Source: Eucalyptus grandis (Eukaryota; Streptophyta; Magnoliopsida; Myrtales; Myrtaceae). Taken from it: 64,000 nucleotides of DNA. Shown in pieces: positions 11,619-24,377 of the stretch. The notes under the pieces were generated by a model. It saw only the letters and a program-made list of their open reading frames with translations. It did not search any database and was not told the DNA's origin. Position numbers and translations under genes: made by a program. The stretch covers positions 44,300,072-44,364,071 of the forward strand of contig NC_052614.1 of NCBI RefSeq assembly GCF_016545825.1. The letters are read 5' to 3'. Within the stretch, counting starts at the first letter, position 1. Every line of letters begins with the position of its first letter.

Positions 11619-14600
11619 TCAATCCTTCGAACTTACAATATCAAAACCGGCAACCAGCAACTTGGAACTAGGGGAATCGGCCTCATGGATTGAGCTAAAA
11701 TATTTAAGGTGGAGGGCCTCAGTCAGGTGAAAACAGAGTCTATCTCTCAGAGATGCATCTTTAATGTCGCCTACTCCACATGTTTGCTGGGGCCATCCTG
11801 ACTCACGATGGTGAGACACTGTCGTCATGTCCCTGAACTTCATCTTCCTTGTCGTGACGATATTGTGAAGAAGGCAACAAACCAGAATAATCCTCGGCAA
11901 CCTGTGTCTGTCGGGTCTCACACATGACTCACGGATGATCCTCCAGAGTCCTTCAACCTTGCGAGTGCGCTCTCTGCCACCCCTGCAGCTGCAATGAGCC
12001 GCCTGTTGAACTCGGATCTTGGTTCAGAAAATTCTTTCCCTTCATGTAAGCGTGATGAGATAAGGAAGTAACTGATAGCCTGAGCCCCCGACAACATATT
12101 CCCTCACCCTTTGATCCATCCAAAAGCTCGAATGTGTTCCCATTCAATCTGTCCCTGGTTTGCACAGTTGATAGAAGCCTGAATTCTGAAAGACTGACCA
12201 TCTGTTCATTTTTACCCCCTGGCCATCCAGTGACTATGTCTTGGAAATCTCATATCTGGGTCCACTATTGCTTGCAAGACCATACTGTAATGCTTCTCGT
12301 GGTGAGCCACAAAGGTACTATTGGGGTCCGATGTGGACAAGTTCATCAAGATGTGGTAAAAGCAATAGCACCGCAGCAATTAGGCAAGCACATCTTCTCG
12401 AACTTGGCTTTTGTGTTTGCTGTTTCCGTTGTAGTGGAGGGCCAACGTAGGTGATGACTTGCCCTCTCTTCCATGGCTTCAATAAAACGCCAAGTAGCTT
12501 GGGACACAGTTGAGTGGTTCAGGCCAAATGAATCTCCCACTACGGTTATGAGTGACTCTCAGAGCTCAGCCTTCTCAAAGCTATGGCTACTTGGTCATGT
12601 AAAGATAAAAAGGCCTGCCATTTCTGAATACTAAGTTCGCCGGCTTGGCTGTAATATCTTCCTTTACAAGTGAACATATGTAATCAAAGGTTCTCTTGGA
12701 AATTCCAAAAACGGATTTGAACTCATCCAGTCCATTCTTTGAAGGAAGATGACCTGCAAGAATTGGGTTAAAAAAGATAAAGTTGAAACTGTCAAACCAC
12801 ATCAGGCTTTTATTCTGCTAATAGCATTAGTTTCACTGTTGCTGCAGCAAACATCATCAAAATACAAGGATAAAGATCGTGAAGCGAGGGAAAGTTTCTT
12901 TATATATATACAATGGAAAAAAAAGTATCTGAAAAGAAGGAAACGGGAGGTCCTTATTTTCTGTCAGGAAAGATGAGACCAAATCCAGACATATGTGCAC
13001 CAAATTCAGAGATCAAGCAGCATACTTTTGTTTGCTACAAAACATGCTGACAGAAACTAAGAAATACTTTCATTGACTATCAATCTCACTGAACTCAAGA
13101 GGGTGGTTTTGAGATGTATGTATCACCCCAGAAGCTCTAATCGATTTGATCTGACCAAATAACAGTATCGACATTTTGATGGAACCCTGATTTATAAATT
13201 ACCACCTCAAGCTGATGATGCCACTCTGTATACTTCACACATCAGACGGTCACATATCTCATTACAACAATGACAACCCTTGTTTTATCATCCCCCGACA
13301 TACTTTAGGGAATGGAGCAGGCGCTATTCAAGAAAAAATATGGAGATTTTGATGAATTTTAATTGTCGGAACTACGATTTTCTCTCCATGCTACCATTTG
13401 ACTAAATCATCATGTCTTTTTGAATGCTTTATCCCAGAATAAAACATGAGCTGCTGCCAAAAATCTTTTAAGAAAAACTGGTATCAAATCCTTTTTCATC
13501 ATCTGGATTCATATATAACCTAGGTTATCCTTAACCTAAATCAATTTACAAAGAATAGGAAATGTTTGTGAACCTTCAAGCTATGTTTTCTTCTTTTTCT
13601 GCTGAGAAACATTTAGGCATATTAAAGACAGAAATTAGCACAACTGTAAAGCCTAACTGTAGTAGGAAGGTGATTCAAAATAAGCTAAAGAAAAACATCC
13701 TGCTGAGTTACTTCCTAATCAATAATGATTTCAAAATGAATGGGGAGCGTTCTTGGGAAATATTAAGTGCCTAGACCAAGACTTGAGCTAAGAAATAGTA
13801 CACAGCATATTGAAATTGAAAGAGCTAATAATTGACTACTAACCAAGCACAATGGAGGATGCAGAATGCGTAAGTTAGGAAAGATATAGTAGCATCTTGG
13901 TGAAAGTTTAAAAAACATCTACATCATATGCAAGGATGGCTACATGTGCAACACCATTTCTTAATATATAGAAATCGGAAAGTGGAGCCGAAATAAGCAC
14001 CCAAAACCAAATCCATGATTCATTTTGACAACTTCAAGCAAGATATCTCCAGGATGTCTTGATGCATACTCGAACAAAAGTTGAGTTTGGCCAGCTCTTT
14101 TTCTAGATCAATGGCAAAAATAGCTTCCACAAGTATTGGTTATCAAAGACAAATAGATGGATGACATTTCTGCTTGAACCGGCCAATGGCCAGTTATATT
14201 AAATTTTGAGAACTTGCATGGGATGAAAAAAGGACAGATTTAAGAGCAATAATCATGATGATGAAGAGCCCTACATTCTAATTCAATTGATATATTTGGG
14301 CATCAAACATAGGGATCTAAAAGCAGATATCCTAAAAGAGTAAGAAGCAGCATGTCCCAGAGAGTGCAACATTCATTAATTGGCGAGAACCATAGGACAG
14401 TCTGTGCACTGTTTCTCTTTTCTGTTTTTTGTCATGAAATTATAGACCTTTTATTCATTTGACAGTGAACTAGTGCTCAAAAAACTACTGACCAAAACAG
14501 AAAATTTTCTATTAGATTATTCTCGGATGGAGGTATCATTAAAGACCATTGTGAGCACTTGTTCAGCTCTGTGAAGTTCACACAGTTACTTTGTTTATAA

Positions 14601-15635
14601 CAGGGGAAAGAAAGGAGTTCTAAGCAACAGATATGATATAACAACCGAGATCTTCTTCTTGAGCGACTATTTGACTTGCAGTTGACTCCAGAACACAACA
14701 AAATCCAATGATTTCAAATGAAATGCAAATTTCTCTTTACATCATACTCTTATTCACTTTGCCTTACACTCCCCAGAGTTCACCTGAAAAGGTACCGAGA
14801 TAGTAATATGACTTTATTATGCTTAAATAAGCTGCTACTGAATTTATGAACTCAGAACTGTCACATTTCTACAGACCTCCTACGTTCCCTCTCTTTGCAG
14901 AGTGACATCCGTATGAATGAATATGATGTAAATTTCTCCAGAGTCATCTTATTATCTGACATTTTTTCAGGCTTTTTCCCTTGTTTAAAAGTTAATTCAG
15001 ACTTAATCAATGGCATTGCAGAAAGGACAGCTCAGATTGCAATATAATTCAATGAAGAGCCTGATCAGTGGTTTTTTCCTTGCATTTGAAAGATCAAGCA
15101 TCTCACTTTCAGTCACGTGTGAATGTTCAAAGAATAGATAGATAGTCAAGCAGAAACGTCTGCTGAAGAAAAAAGGTTTTTTTTTTTAAATAAAAAAAAA
15201 TCTTTTATGTTTATTTTTCAAGATCAAAAATGTGGCATTGACCGAGTTGGATACAATGACAGTCGATTCGTTAAATTGATTTCCATAAAAAGGAGCATGT
15301 CAATCCCATTACAAAATCTCTGCGAGAGCAGAATGAAGATATCATCATGTACAGCGAACGTGACAAAAGAAAACTAAAACAGCCAAAGGCATCGTCTTAG
15401 CAAACAATAACCAAAAAATAAAGAAAATAAAAATCAGAAAGAAAGCAGCCAGAAGACATGCGATGGAGCAATAACAGTAGATATGAGAATACCATTGCTT
15501 CTTCTGCAGAACTCCTCAAAACCAATCTGCAGACTCCTCCTTCTGAGAAGACCCAGAAGCAGAAACATCCGCTTCATCCTCTTCTTCATACTCTCTCTCT
15601 TCCCTCTTCTTCCTCAGGTTTCTGCCAGGACCCAT
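11619..15635 (-). pseudogene. ALP1/HARBI1-like gene (domesticated Harbinger transposase), frame-broken
   Basis: Exon 1 (15635-15493) starts at an ATG and encodes MGPGRNLRKKR, an acidic/serine stretch and SADWF. Exon 2 (12753-11619) encodes the DDE_Tnp_4 nuclease-like domain: NGLDEFKSVFGISKRTFDYI, DSFGLNHSTVSQATWRFIEA, LPNCCGAI, DRLNGNTFELLDGSK, GYQLLP, ALARLKDS and RLPRIILVCCLLHNIV. Donor AATG/GTATTC and acceptor TTGCAG/GTC join in phase. Arabidopsis ALP1 is such a domesticated PIF/Harbinger transposase and antagonises Polycomb silencing in the nucleus. Here the first catalytic Asp region reads GAIA and the second lacks Asp (GGSGY), as expected of a domesticated copy. At least six small indels, mostly in short homopolymers, interrupt the frame. 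Confidence 0.75.
12754..15492 (-). other. Long intron of the ALP1-like gene
   Basis: The 2739-bp interval between the two exons has canonical GT/AG borders on the minus strand (GT at 15492-15491, AG at 12755-12754). It is AT-rich and without coding sense. No transposon ends were recognised inside it. Confidence 0.6.
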
Positions 15636-18387
15636 GATCTGACAGACACCCAATTCAACCAAGACTCGAAATTTAATGACTTCCCGATAAATCATAATCA
15701 TTGACGAAACAAAAGAGACTCATGTCACATAAAACGAATACCCATCACACGACACCGGGTGGGACTCAGAATCATTACCTTTCAATGCACAAACTTCATG
15801 GGGCGACGGGGCACTAACAGCTGGCGGGCGCATCATGCAAGGGGAGGAACTTTTTCTATGGTAATCAATGAGGCGCGAGTGCTTCGTGCCCCGTGTGTTT
15901 CGAGCATGCAAGAGTAGAGGGAGGGAGGCAACAAGGAAAAGAAAAAACCAAAAAAAACGGAACTGCAGAGAGGAGAAAAGAAGCAAGGACTGGGATAGAT
16001 AGAGAGAGAGAGAGAGAGCTTTCTTATATATCAGGGCAACCAGAACAATCTAAGCAAAGCACGCACAGGTTGGTTCGCATTTTGTTTAGGACAATGCGGC
16101 AGGGCTTCTTTCCTGAAAATTAAAAAAGCGATCTTTAACGGTGACTTTCAGAAAAGAATCGCTTTTTGTTTGCCATAAACTTTTTTCTACTGCGTATGGA
16201 AGGGGAGATGGGAGAAAAAAAAAGTGAAATACTCAACAAGACAAATCTGAAGAAAGCAATTCAAGCTCGCTTCAGTTAATTAATTAATTGAAAAAAGTAT
16301 TAAAAAGCATACTCTTTTTTCTTTTTTCCTCTTTTGTGAAAACATAACTTCATACTTACATATCTTTATTTCTTGCAAATGACCGTGTTAACAACACGAG
16401 TGCCTCTTCAGCACCGGTTAAGCATAGTTAATGAGGGATTATTTAATTTTGAAAATATTGATTTTGTATATCATAGAGCAGCACTGAAATTGCAACATTT
16501 TCTTATTTGGCTGTTTACCAAGGGCTTCTATCCACTTTCTAACAAATCCTTTTAGAAATACCATTCGCATACCTGTTGAAGGAACCCTCATTGGGGTGTG
16601 CGTAGTGGAACGGGCGGTATCGGGAACCGCGCTAAGACGGTTAGAAAAATTGGAATCGGGATCCACACAGGAATCGGACGCGATCCAGTGCAGTTCCGGG
16701 TGGATCCATGGAATCAATCTTGACGTGAAACAATTTTGGTTTTCACGCATAGAGCGATTACACGTGACAGCATCAAAGCAGTCGAAGAAAAAAAACCAAA
16801 TTTAATTACGTGAAGATGTGGACAGCGGGAGGAGTAAGCATAGAATTTACAAATACGGTCAGGAAGTTTAGAATTAACATTGCACACCTCTAGAAGGGAG
16901 TAGAGATAAAATCTAAGATTTCTTTTAGTAATTTTTTTTAATATTAAAAAGGTTAGGTCGGGTTAGGAGTGGGGCGGGTGGGTGGATCCGCCCATGGAGC
17001 TGAACCAAACCGGTTCCCTCGAAACCGTGGCTCGGCGGTTTTGGTGCGGATTGCAGGCGGTCGGGCGGTTCACGGGTATTTTGCACCCACCTCGACTGAA
17101 AAGGCCAAATTGCTCGCCCCTCTTCAGGGTTTGGGCAATTGGGTTTTAAGTTGATTTTGAGTGTTTTGGATTGGTGTGATTGTTTAAGATTTCATAATTG
17201 CCGATTTTGGCAAGAAAATTGTGTTTTTCGTAAATAGGAGCACAAAAATAATGGTGATATGAATGTGCAAATCGGTCTTCAAAGTTAAAACTGGGGTATA
17301 GAAATTCTCGTTTTTAAAAATAGAGATACGCAAGTGATCATGAATGAAAGACGAGGCATGTTCTCCAATCAAATTTGTCAAGATATGGGCGATTTTCCTA
17401 AAGAAAATGTGATGAAATAATTCAGATTTCACCTTGGAGTAGATGATGAGATCCTGAAGGACTTTTGATACCAGAAGAACAAAGAGAGGCTATACCCCAA
17501 AGATATACAATGGTAAGAATACCTCGAGTCTCGGTTCTTAATATATGATGACTTTGTGTTTGGGAATAGGCCATTTATAATCGAGAATGTGTGTGTGCAG
17601 CTTGAATTTTGTCTTTCCAGGCATTAATTATATTACTGGCTTGTTGTTCATATACATTAATGGGCATATCGCTCAAAGCTCATTTTCAGATTGGATTGCT
17701 AGAGTATATATGATTGGATCTATTTAATTTTTCAGATTTTTTTCGACAATACCTATGCCATAGTGAAAATGACTATCTTTTTCTTATTTTCATAAATGAG
17801 AAAACCGAATGCACGAACAAAAGAATAAAGGCATCTTTTTTAATGTAGTTCCCTCAGTACGATTGTTCTTTCTAGAAGAGTTTCAAATAATTTCGTCAAT
17901 ACGAAATTTTTTTGAATGGCGGTCATCTTGAATCTTTGAAATAATTCACATGGACCTTGCTTTCTAATGTTCACGAATCTGATCGTGACATTTCACTCTA
18001 GGACAATAACAGTAATGCTAATTATGTTAGGCTTAAAGTGGTCAACAAAAGCAGCATTTGGTATGAGATCGGTTCTTAACCTCCATGTTCTTTCTGTTGA
18101 ACTGATGAGCGCCAATGTAAAAGTAAATAAATAGAAGCAGGCCCGTACGCTCTCAAGCCTTTTTCTTGGGGCGCTCAGCTCTAGGTCAGTATTGGGAACG
18201 TGTTTGGGCTTGGGCTTGGGCTTAGGCTTGGGCCGATCCGTCAAGCCATTATTAGGTCCAATATGCCACTGATCTCGCAGCGCGCTAGATGAACAAATTA
18301 GAAAACGCGTCTCATGGATCGGTAGACTCCCGTTCACGCGAATCAAATCCCAGGTTAAGCAAAGGATTTTAGCTAATGTTTGGAGAC
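15636..18387. other. Intergenic upstream of the ALP1-like gene
   Basis: Holds the presumed promoter of the ALP1-like gene, a (GA)n microsatellite at 16001-16018, poly-A/T runs, and a short GGGCTT-type hexamer repeat near 18204-18235 that gives a spurious Pro-Lys repeat on the minus strand. No gene recognised. Confidence 0.5.
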
Positions 18388-18437
18388 AAAGTTAACGTGT
18401 TGCTTCTGACCAAAAAAAAAAAAAGTTAACGTGTTGC
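18388..18437 (+). mobile_element. Ultra-short retroposition scar 1 (16-bp duplication around TTCTGACC-poly(A))
   Basis: A perfect 16-bp direct repeat (aaagttaacgtgttgc) occurs at 18388-18403 and 18422-18437. Between the copies is only ttctgacc plus an A-run. Long direct repeats around a short A-tailed insert are the signature of target-primed reverse transcription, with the insert being an extremely 5'-truncated SINE or LINE end. Confidence 0.7.
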
Positions 18438-19382
18438 CTTTAGGCTTAAATGGAAAAATGTTCTCTCTTTTTCCTTTTTGTTCTTTGTGCAGCACGGTTA
18501 GGGTGCTGTCCTGGCCCAACTCGCGCAAATCTATTACCATCCAAACCGACATTCGACGAGGCCCGTGATGCATGGCTGGGAAGTCTAGTGCTTGAATCAT
18601 GGAAGACTCGATTTGTATGCCCGTGAGCTTGGCTCGGCCAGATCGTTCTGGCTTCATTGACAAACCGCATGCATTATGCTTTCCCGATCGGGCAAGTGGC
18701 GAACGCTGTGAGACGCAATTTGGCGACAGAAGAGAAGAAGAAGCCGGCCATCGATTCTCGATGCTCCTCTATAAAGTTATTCACTTAATAGTCGATGGTC
18801 CCCCATTTTCAAAGAGGATTGACAACTTGGCCAAAATTTCGACAGTTTTCCAAGAAAATGTACATTTCTCATTTAATATGAGCATGTAGTTAGAAACTAG
18901 AGGCGGTTATTGAACCCGACTCAACTCGGATAGCTAATCGAGCCTAACTTGAGTATCAAACTCGTCCACATAAAAAAATTCAAAATTGAAAACAACAACG
19001 TAGAGTTCGTCGGCTGGGTTGGGCCCGTGTCAAAAATGAGTGGGCTGAGCTTCAATGGCAGAATCTTGACCCTGCCGTGGGCCGAGCGAGCTTGGGTGAG
19101 CTGAACAGTTCGCCCAGCTTGATATCATCTCTATTAAGAAGTGCTTTGGGCGCCGGTTAGAACGCGAGGAGATTACACTTTACTCATGGCGATATTTTAA
19201 AAATGGAAGATGTAGATTACAAGATAGATCATATTTCCAAGATTATAATATAATGTGGCTTGATAAGTGCACTAAGACCGTTTATCGATATTTCCTAAAT
19301 TTGTAATGAAAAATCCCACATTAAGTTAACATATATATTAATACGTTGAGACTCAATAAATAAGAAATTAAAATTTTCGATT

Positions 19383-19413
19383 TTTGTGTGTGTGCGTGCG
19401 CGCACAGCGCGTG
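19383..19413. repeat. Alternating purine-pyrimidine (TG/CG) tract
   Basis: A run of tg repeats passes into gcgtgcgcgcaca and cgcgtgc. Such tracts can adopt left-handed DNA; no associated gene is seen. Confidence 0.6.
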
Positions 19414-19759
19414 CTTTATTAGCTTTGTAATTTTTTTAACTTTGAAGTAGCTTGGTTTTCAAACGATCGGCTATTTTAAGCTGAATAAATACATTCAGCA
19501 TGTATAAAGATGGGCCAAAAATGGCCTTCATGTACGAGCAATTGATTCGGCCCATGGGCTAGTAATCGCAACTGGTGCTTCATGGTGCAGCTTCTAGTGG
19601 TAATACGGGGATATAATAATCAACACTCAAACATCCTTTCCTTTCTTAAAAGTAAGGACATCGGGGTGGGGAACTGACCATCAAAGGCTCATGAAATGTC
19701 TTGCAAACCCCATTAACTGATTAGGTTCCGGGACTTTGGTTTGGGCAACTAGGTCTGAC

Positions 19760-22660
19760 ACGAAGCAATTTGCACTCAATTTGTGGAATTTCAACGAATG
19801 GCATTGTTTCCTCATCCCATGCCATTTGCGCAATTATACGTAGGGCCTGACAAGAGGTCAACATGTGAATATCTCACTCAAATACGAATTATATATTTGG
19901 ATGTGAAATTGTGTCCATATAGGAATAAAAGGTGTGGGGACCTCAACTCTTTTCTCCTCCATCTTGAAACCTCCAAATTTTATACTCTATTCATATATAA
20001 ATAGATATTGTCAAGCTTATCACATACTGGAAATATTTTTTTCCCTAAATTTGGGTTTAGTGGACTGAATTAATCACAATCAATGATTACATTATTTTCA
20101 TGTGGGCCCCTCTCATGGGTGTCACAAAACCTGACTCTTGTAATTATATCTAATTCACGGATCTCAATTTAAATAATCATTTCCATCTTTATTGACATGG
20201 TAATCAATAATTATTGCGTTGGGCGCAACTCCTTAAAATGCATCCCCTTTTTGTCTCATCTTGCGACCAATCGAGATAACAAGTCATAAAGAGGTTCTTC
20301 TTTGATCTATGGACCGACGTTTCGGTTCAAGTTCTAGTAAACAAAGAATGGTTATCTCCCCGCATGTCTCCTACTTCTTTAAGTTTCTAGCAATATGAAC
20401 TCGAATTATAAATGGTAAATTATTACCAGAAACCCTAAGGTTGGCATAGTTGGTCAGGCATCGAATGCTTTCCACTTTAAGAAAGGGAGGTTACATGTTT
20501 GGATTCCACAAACTGCGTGCAAACTGCTACGCATCGAGCGACCTGCTTGGAGGCCAAAATAATTGAACTTAACCGATTCTTGAGGTTGATATCATGTACT
20601 TCACGAATCTCTGAACAGGCTGATCTCCGTGCCCATTTCCCCGAATTATAAAAGCGAAATTATAGTGACAGGTCTTCACACGCTTGACAAATGTCGATAG
20701 CAATGCCACATGATCTGGATAAAGCGAAAAGTCGAGCTCGAAGCTTCATGCCAACCGGAGCCCGGAACAGACCTTTTTACCCCGCTCTTTTTGAAACCAG
20801 TAAAGCGCTCTTTCCTCGCGCCCGCCAATCGTCGCCACATCCTCCTCTCCTGCCCAAGCAAAAGGCTCTCTCCTAACGAGTCAAGTCAAAATTTCGTCCA
20901 TCAAAATCTGCCGGATCTTCCTCTTCGGTGGCGTACAAGAAACAAACTTGGCTAATGCCAAGCATAATGACAAACTAGACCTGCACCCCTACTTTCTCAT
21001 CCTGCCTTTTCACCCCTTTTTGCTAGGAATACGAAATGATGTCCGTCACTCATGGATTTCCCTATTGTTGTCCTGTTTCTGGGACCCTTTGTCAAACAAT
21101 GAAGCGGTAAATCAAGCTTTTAGCCTGCGCAGATTGATTTAACCCATAATAGTTTACGCAATCAAGGACTTTCGAATCCATAATCTTTGATTTTTGAGCT
21201 GAAAATTTTGGAAGTCCAAACCAATTGTTGCCGATCGAAGGGCTATAAACACTAATAAATACATAATTGTAAGGCCGATTTACCACGATTGTTTCATACG
21301 AATGTTGATATGGATTCGGAAGTTGGTGTTTCAAACTAGTGCCTTCTCACAGACATCCTCTCTATCCACCAGCCTTAGCATGTCAAGTTAGAATCGGGAA
21401 TTGAGCACAGAGTGATATGTAATTTGGATAGGAAATATGTTTTAACATCCTTCGGAAATGTCGGAAGGCAATGAATTATACTAATTTGGTTGGTCAAGGA
21501 TAGGTAATTTCACTATATCACGAGATTTGAGCGTGTTTCCATTGGTCTTTTTTCCTCTCTCTTGGAGACTTCAAATTTAAGCTCATCCTATGCATGATCA
21601 GAGACACTTCCAAGCCTCTCACAATTTGGAATTCTTCTTCACCTATTGGACACCTTTTCTTAGATTCAGTAGAGTGGATTAATCATAAACATCAATCACA
21701 CTATTCCCATGGGAGTCCCACGAAAGACCGCAACTCGTGAATCCTGGTCCATACAATAATTTCCCCCTCTCCATTTCGCTAGACAATTATTGCGCAGTGA
21801 CGGAAAATCGACCATGAATATCCAGATTCGAGAATTCAACTCTTCGCACACTTCTCCCCTCTAATCTCCTCTCTTGTGAGGGGAGTTGTGATAGACTCGC
21901 AACAGTGAGAGGTCTCATGATCTATGAACCCACGGTTCCAGTGCAATCCTAATAAGCATAAAATGGTCCTCTTGCGCATGATCCTTGCAACTCTAACGTT
22001 CTAGAGTAAAAATTAGAACTACATATGGTAACTTATTACTCAAAGGTTGGCACGGTTGATTAGAGCATCGGCGGAGTTCCAGCTCCAAGAAATGAATGTC
22101 ACACACTCAAATCCTACGAATGCTTGCAAATTGCACTGGAATAAGGCCACCTACACTAATAGCCAAAGACACGATGAATTTAACCTTATTCACAGGGCTT
22201 GCACAACGTTCCATAGGCCTCAAGGTAACTAAACTCCTTTGTCTAGCGCCATGCATCCTCCATCCCAAGCAAAGGCTCTCTCTCAGGTCTAACCCAATTT
22301 CGTCCATCAAGATCTTCCTGATCTTATCTGGTGGAGGAGAAAATAAACAAACTTTGACTTACCCAAAAGCATAATGACAAATTGGACCGTTGATTCCGCT
22401 CTTTTCACCCTTACTTTCTCATCCTGCTTTTCTTAACCCATCTTTACTAGGATCGCAGCAAAGACAATGATCCTCCATCGATTCACTATTGTTGTCTCGA
22501 CCCTGAAACCCCTCGTCAGAAAGATCTTATTAAGGCCGGATAAGATCAAGAGTAATCGGTACTTCGTATATAAACCATAAATGCGTTTGGCAATCCCTGC
22601 TTGACTACTCGACGCATATAAAGAATATGCGGTTTTCCAATATACCACTTTTCTCACGCT
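19760..22660 (+). repeat. Diverged tandem segmental duplication (two copies)
   Basis: The order of recognisable blocks in about 19760-21330 recurs in about 21480-22660. Examples: gatctatg(g/a)acc at 20304 and 21922; a ttggca(t/c) block at 20441 and 22044; the block with aggctctctc, tttcgtccatcaa and gcataatgacaaa at 20855-20975 and 22270-22380; and actttctcatcctgc at 20991 and 22411. The copies are diverged by many indels and substitutions. The open frames inside are short and not shared in frame, so I see no gene. Confidence 0.6.
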
Positions 22661-22825
22661 TACATGATCGACACTTGGAATTTCGAAACTTTCCCCATTA
22701 TATATGCTTAATGGGTCTCCATGATAACAACTTGAAAATTATCCAACCAATTCTAGATTTATTGTACATGTAAATTCAATCTTAAACTTTTGAGTTTTGT
22801 TGATTAGGAATCTTTGTGCGAAATT

Positions 22826-23581
22826 GGGAAAAGTACAAATAAAGTCATAAACTTTTTGTATTGGTACTAATTCAGTCGTAAACTTTTTAATTGGACCAAT
22901 TTAGTCCTAAACCTTTTTACATTGATACTAATTCAGTCCACCCGGCTGATATAAGCCGGAAATTGCTGACATGGCCTGCGCCGGCGGTCTTATGTGATGC
23001 CATGTGGACAAATTTTATAATTTTTAAATATTTTTTTTCAAGTTTTTAAAATTATTTTTTTACTTTTTTTTTTTCTTTTCTCCTTACCCCTTGGTGGCGA
23101 CCTTCGTGTGTCCTCGCACAGTGGGCGAGGGAGGGCATCAGAGCCCTTGCCCTTGGTCGGCGGGTTTGGGTTTCGCTTGTTTGGGTGGGGTGACGCCTCT
23201 GCGTGCTCGGTGGGTGTGGCGGCCCCCCTTGCCGGTGGTTGGCAGGGCACAGGGGCCTTGCCTCGACTAACTTGTGGTCGGTGATGGTCAATCGGCGGCC
23301 TCATTGTAGGGGGTAAGGAGACGGGAAAAAGTTATTAAAAAAAAAGAGAAAAAAGGAAAAAAAATAATTTAAAAAATCTGAAAAATATGAAAAATTATAA
23401 AATTTGTCCAAGTGGTGCAGCATAAGACTAAAGGGCAACAAGTCAGCATTTTCGGCTTAAATTTGCCGGAAGGACTAAATTAGTAATGATGTGAAAATAT
23501 TTGGACAAATTGGTCTGATAAAAAGTTTGAAACTGAAGTTGATGTATAGAAAAATATTTAAGACTATTTTAATTATTTCCC
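22826..23581. mobile_element. Foldback (Mutator-like) element 1 with GC-rich core
   Basis: The left arm starts GGGAAAAGTACAAATAAAGTC; the reverse complement of the right end starts GGGAAATAATTAAAATAGTC. Arms of about 250 bp contain internally repeated agtc(c/g)taaactttt-type words and are AT-rich. The core (about 23090-23310) is GC-rich and bounded by a T/C tract on the left and an A/G tract on the right. Flanks read tgcgaaatt on the left and tgcgagagaaatt on the right, compatible with a 9-bp target duplication altered by a GAGA insertion. No transposase is encoded, so it is non-autonomous. Confidence 0.7.
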
Positions 23582-24377
23582 TGCGAGAGAAATTACAATG
23601 CAACCCCTTGCAATCGATTTGACAAGGCGATCTAGTCATTGTTGGTTTTTTCTATGTGACACCTTGCTAGGCCGACGCTTTTTCGGCGAAGTTGATCAGA
23701 TCATATCGAAATTTTCTGTATGAAGATTTAAAATTAAATTTGTAAGAATTTAAATTTAAAACTTAAGCGGCATTTATATAATATATTCCGGATCGGTCGA
23801 GTCGTTTCCCGCTAACAAACTTTGGCATAATTCAGTCGTCACATGGCGTTCATCCTACGACCCCAAGATTTCCCGCACTAAGCTCAATCTTGACGGCGGC
23901 GAAGGGGGACCAATTAGGGATTTAACAACAAATTGGGCATTAAGAGTGGGGGGAGGGGGTGGGATTAAAAATAGGGGAAGGGGCAAGCAGCATTACGAAA
24001 GATTTTGCCGTGGAATTGGACCTACAGAGATAAGGTCTGCCTCTTGCGCGCCATCTTAGTGCATGGGATAAGCTTACGTAGGCCTCTAGATAATGTCGCT
24101 CCACTAAGGGTTTTGAAGAAGAATATAAAAAAGAATCTCTGCAAATTTGTCGGATGCTCCTTTCAATGATCTCATCATTGTGAGTTACGTCCTGGCGAGT
24201 TCTTTGAATCCTGAAAAGTAGTAGTCTTATTTTAATCGAATTAGAAAGACAAGACTGAACCTTAAAAACTTATATCAGTGATCTCGATTTTTTGGAACAA
24301 AATTGGATTCTTGATTTTCAAACACTGGAAAAGAAATCTTCAACTTCATTTAGCCCCTCTACTAATTTTTTGTTTTT

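Noticed and set aside
14477..14500. Third possible TTYTGACC-A(n) scar (actgaccaaaac)
   Set aside because: No flanking direct repeat, so no evidence of insertion.
17993..18346. Minus-strand frame with a Pro-Lys repeat
   Set aside because: The repeat is a GGGCTT hexamer run; no other protein features.
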